From contig JAZNTT010000046.1 in the NCBI GenBank assembly GCA_045591885.1, positions 1 to 23,075 of the forward strand: 23,075 nucleotides of DNA. Direction: 5' to 3'. The position numbers were made by a program, and so were the translations under genes. Source of the DNA: Colimorpha_A sp045591885 (GTDB taxonomy: Bacteria > Bacillota > Clostridia > Oscillospirales > CAG-272). Shown in pieces: positions 22,517 to 23,075 of this stretch. The notes under the pieces are model-generated. The model was given only the letters and a program-made list of their open reading frames with translations. It did no database searches and was not told the origin of the DNA. The stretch's first letter is position 1. Each line of letters opens with the position of its first letter.

Positions 22517-22955
22517 ACAAAAAATCGAGACGGTAACTCCGTCGCTTCGAGCCCTGACGCGCCGTGCGGTAAAGGCGGCACTTGAATATGAAAAGGTCGG
22601 CTTTGTCCCCGAGGTCTCTGTCACCTTTACCGATAACGAGGGAATAAGAGAGCTGAATGCCGCCCACAGAAATATCGACCGCCCGACAGACGTGCTTTCC
22701 TTTCCGCTTTTTGAAAAGAAAGAGCTGGCGGACGCAAGCGACGGTGACGCGCTCGGTGACATCGTGATCTCGCTTGAAAAGGCAAGAGAGCAGGCAAACG
22801 AGTACGGACACTCTTTTGAGCGCGAGGTCGCGTTTCTAACGGTTCATTCAATGCTTCACCTGCTCGGCTACGATCACGAAATATCGGAAGCCGACGAAAA
22901 AGAGATGTTTTTCCGTCAGGAAGAAATTCTTAAAACTATGGGACTATTAAGATAA
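22482..22955 (+). CDS. ybeY: Endoribonuclease YbeY
   Basis: This 157-residue protein has the YbeY zinc motif HSMLHLLGYDH (122-132, His122, His126, His132), preceded by the characteristic ELNAAHRNIDRPTDVLSFP (58-75) and LGDIVISLEKAREQANEYGHSFEREV. YbeY acts in 16S rRNA 3' end maturation and ribosome quality control. The N-terminus (MSAKADVFTRNEQKIETVTPS) is somewhat longer and less conserved than usual, but GGAAAAG upstream fits ATG 22482. It overlaps phoH by 35 bases and is followed 10 bases later by era, so the three are probably one transcript. Confidence 0.95.
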   Translation: MSAKADVFTRNEQKIETVTPSLRALTRRAVKAALEYEKVGFVPEVSVTFTDNEGIRELNAAHRNIDRPTDVLSFPLFEKKELADASDGDALGDIVISLEKAREQANEYGHSFEREVAFLTVHSMLHLLGYDHEISEADEKEMFFRQEEILKTMGLLR

Positions 22956-22965
22956 GGAAAAAATT

Positions 22966-23075
22966 ATGAGAACAGGATTTATAGCAATACTCGGACGCCC
23001 TAACGTCGGAAAATCAACGCTTCTTAACGCAATGCTCGGTGAGAAGATCGCAATCGTATCAAAGAAGCCGCAGAC
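22966..23075 (+). CDS. era: GTPase Era, N-terminal part only (cut by window edge)
   Basis: The first 36 codons encode MRTGFIAILGRPNVGKST, followed by LLNAMLGEKIAIVSKKPQT. The P-loop GRPNVGKST, the LLN segment and the K.PQT switch start are typical of Era, the GTPase that helps 30S assembly by binding the 3' end of 16S rRNA. AAGGAAAA lies about 6 bases before ATG 22966. Direct placement after ybeY, without the diacylglycerol kinase and cytidine deaminase genes seen in Bacillus, is a common variant. The paralogue Der/EngA is less likely given this context. Confidence 0.93.
   Translation, partial: MRTGFIAILGRPNVGKSTLLNAMLGEKIAIVSKKPQ

Noticed and set aside
22966..23075. Alternative assignment of the last partial gene as der/engA
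   Set aside because: The first residues and the position directly after ybeY fit era better; the second G domain that would prove Der lies outside the window.
1..23075. CRISPR arrays, tRNA or rRNA genes, transposases, phage genes, toxin-antitoxin or defence modules
   Set aside because: None were seen. Repeats present are only terminator stems, the lipoprotein tail duplication and the ymxH-spoIVA inverted repeat.

Overview
The window reads as chromosomal DNA of a spore-forming anaerobic member of Clostridia (Firmicutes), probably an Oscillospiraceae/Ruminococcaceae-like gut or rumen lineage. The evidence is a set of endospore genes (spoIVA, ymxH/ylmC-like, ylbJ-like, yqfC, yqfD), a tetrahydrofolate riboswitch before folT, a Gram-positive LexA box, strong GGAGG ribosome binding sites, and sigma-A promoters that almost always have a 17-bp spacer. 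No phage, transposase, CRISPR array, tRNA or rRNA was seen. Most of it is ordinary core genome, with scattered degraded gene fragments between intact genes.

Left part, mostly minus strand (1-7146). A partial unknown gene runs off the left edge. Next is a nagA-nagB amino-sugar operon with a consensus promoter and a terminator; its NagB is divergent in the active site. Then comes a folate salvage unit: promoter, THF riboswitch, attenuator, folT (ECF transporter S component) and folC. FolC carries an unusual C-terminal membrane anchor and an extra domain. Upstream lie an unknown lipoprotein, with a duplicated 3' end behind it, and an M23 peptidase whose 5' end looks damaged.

Middle part, plus strand (7209-13021). 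lexA, preceded by its own SOS box, heads a tight cluster with an unknown membrane protein, a family 4 uracil-DNA glycosylase, an AEC-family transporter and an M24 aminopeptidase. A degenerate gene remnant follows, and then a CofE-like (F420 gamma-glutamyl ligase family) gene with its own promoter.

Right part (13054-23075). A ymxH-like gene and spoIVA are transcribed divergently from a region with an inverted repeat that resembles paired sigma-E -10 elements. After spoIVA there is the 3' remnant of a GH35 beta-galactosidase gene, then the rpsF-ssb-rpsR operon with a leader that can sequester its ribosome binding site. A lytic transglycosylase lipoprotein, a minus-strand isopropylmalate/homocitrate synthase-like gene (best explained as an Re-citrate synthase) and a ylbJ-like gene follow. 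The window ends in the conserved yqfC-yqfD-phoH-ybeY-era cluster, cut within era.

I did not find a clearly new multi-gene system. The observations most worth checking are the FolC fusion, the NagB active-site change, the folT expression platform with its TTG start, the damaged M23 gene, the rpsF leader and the divergent sporulation promoter region.
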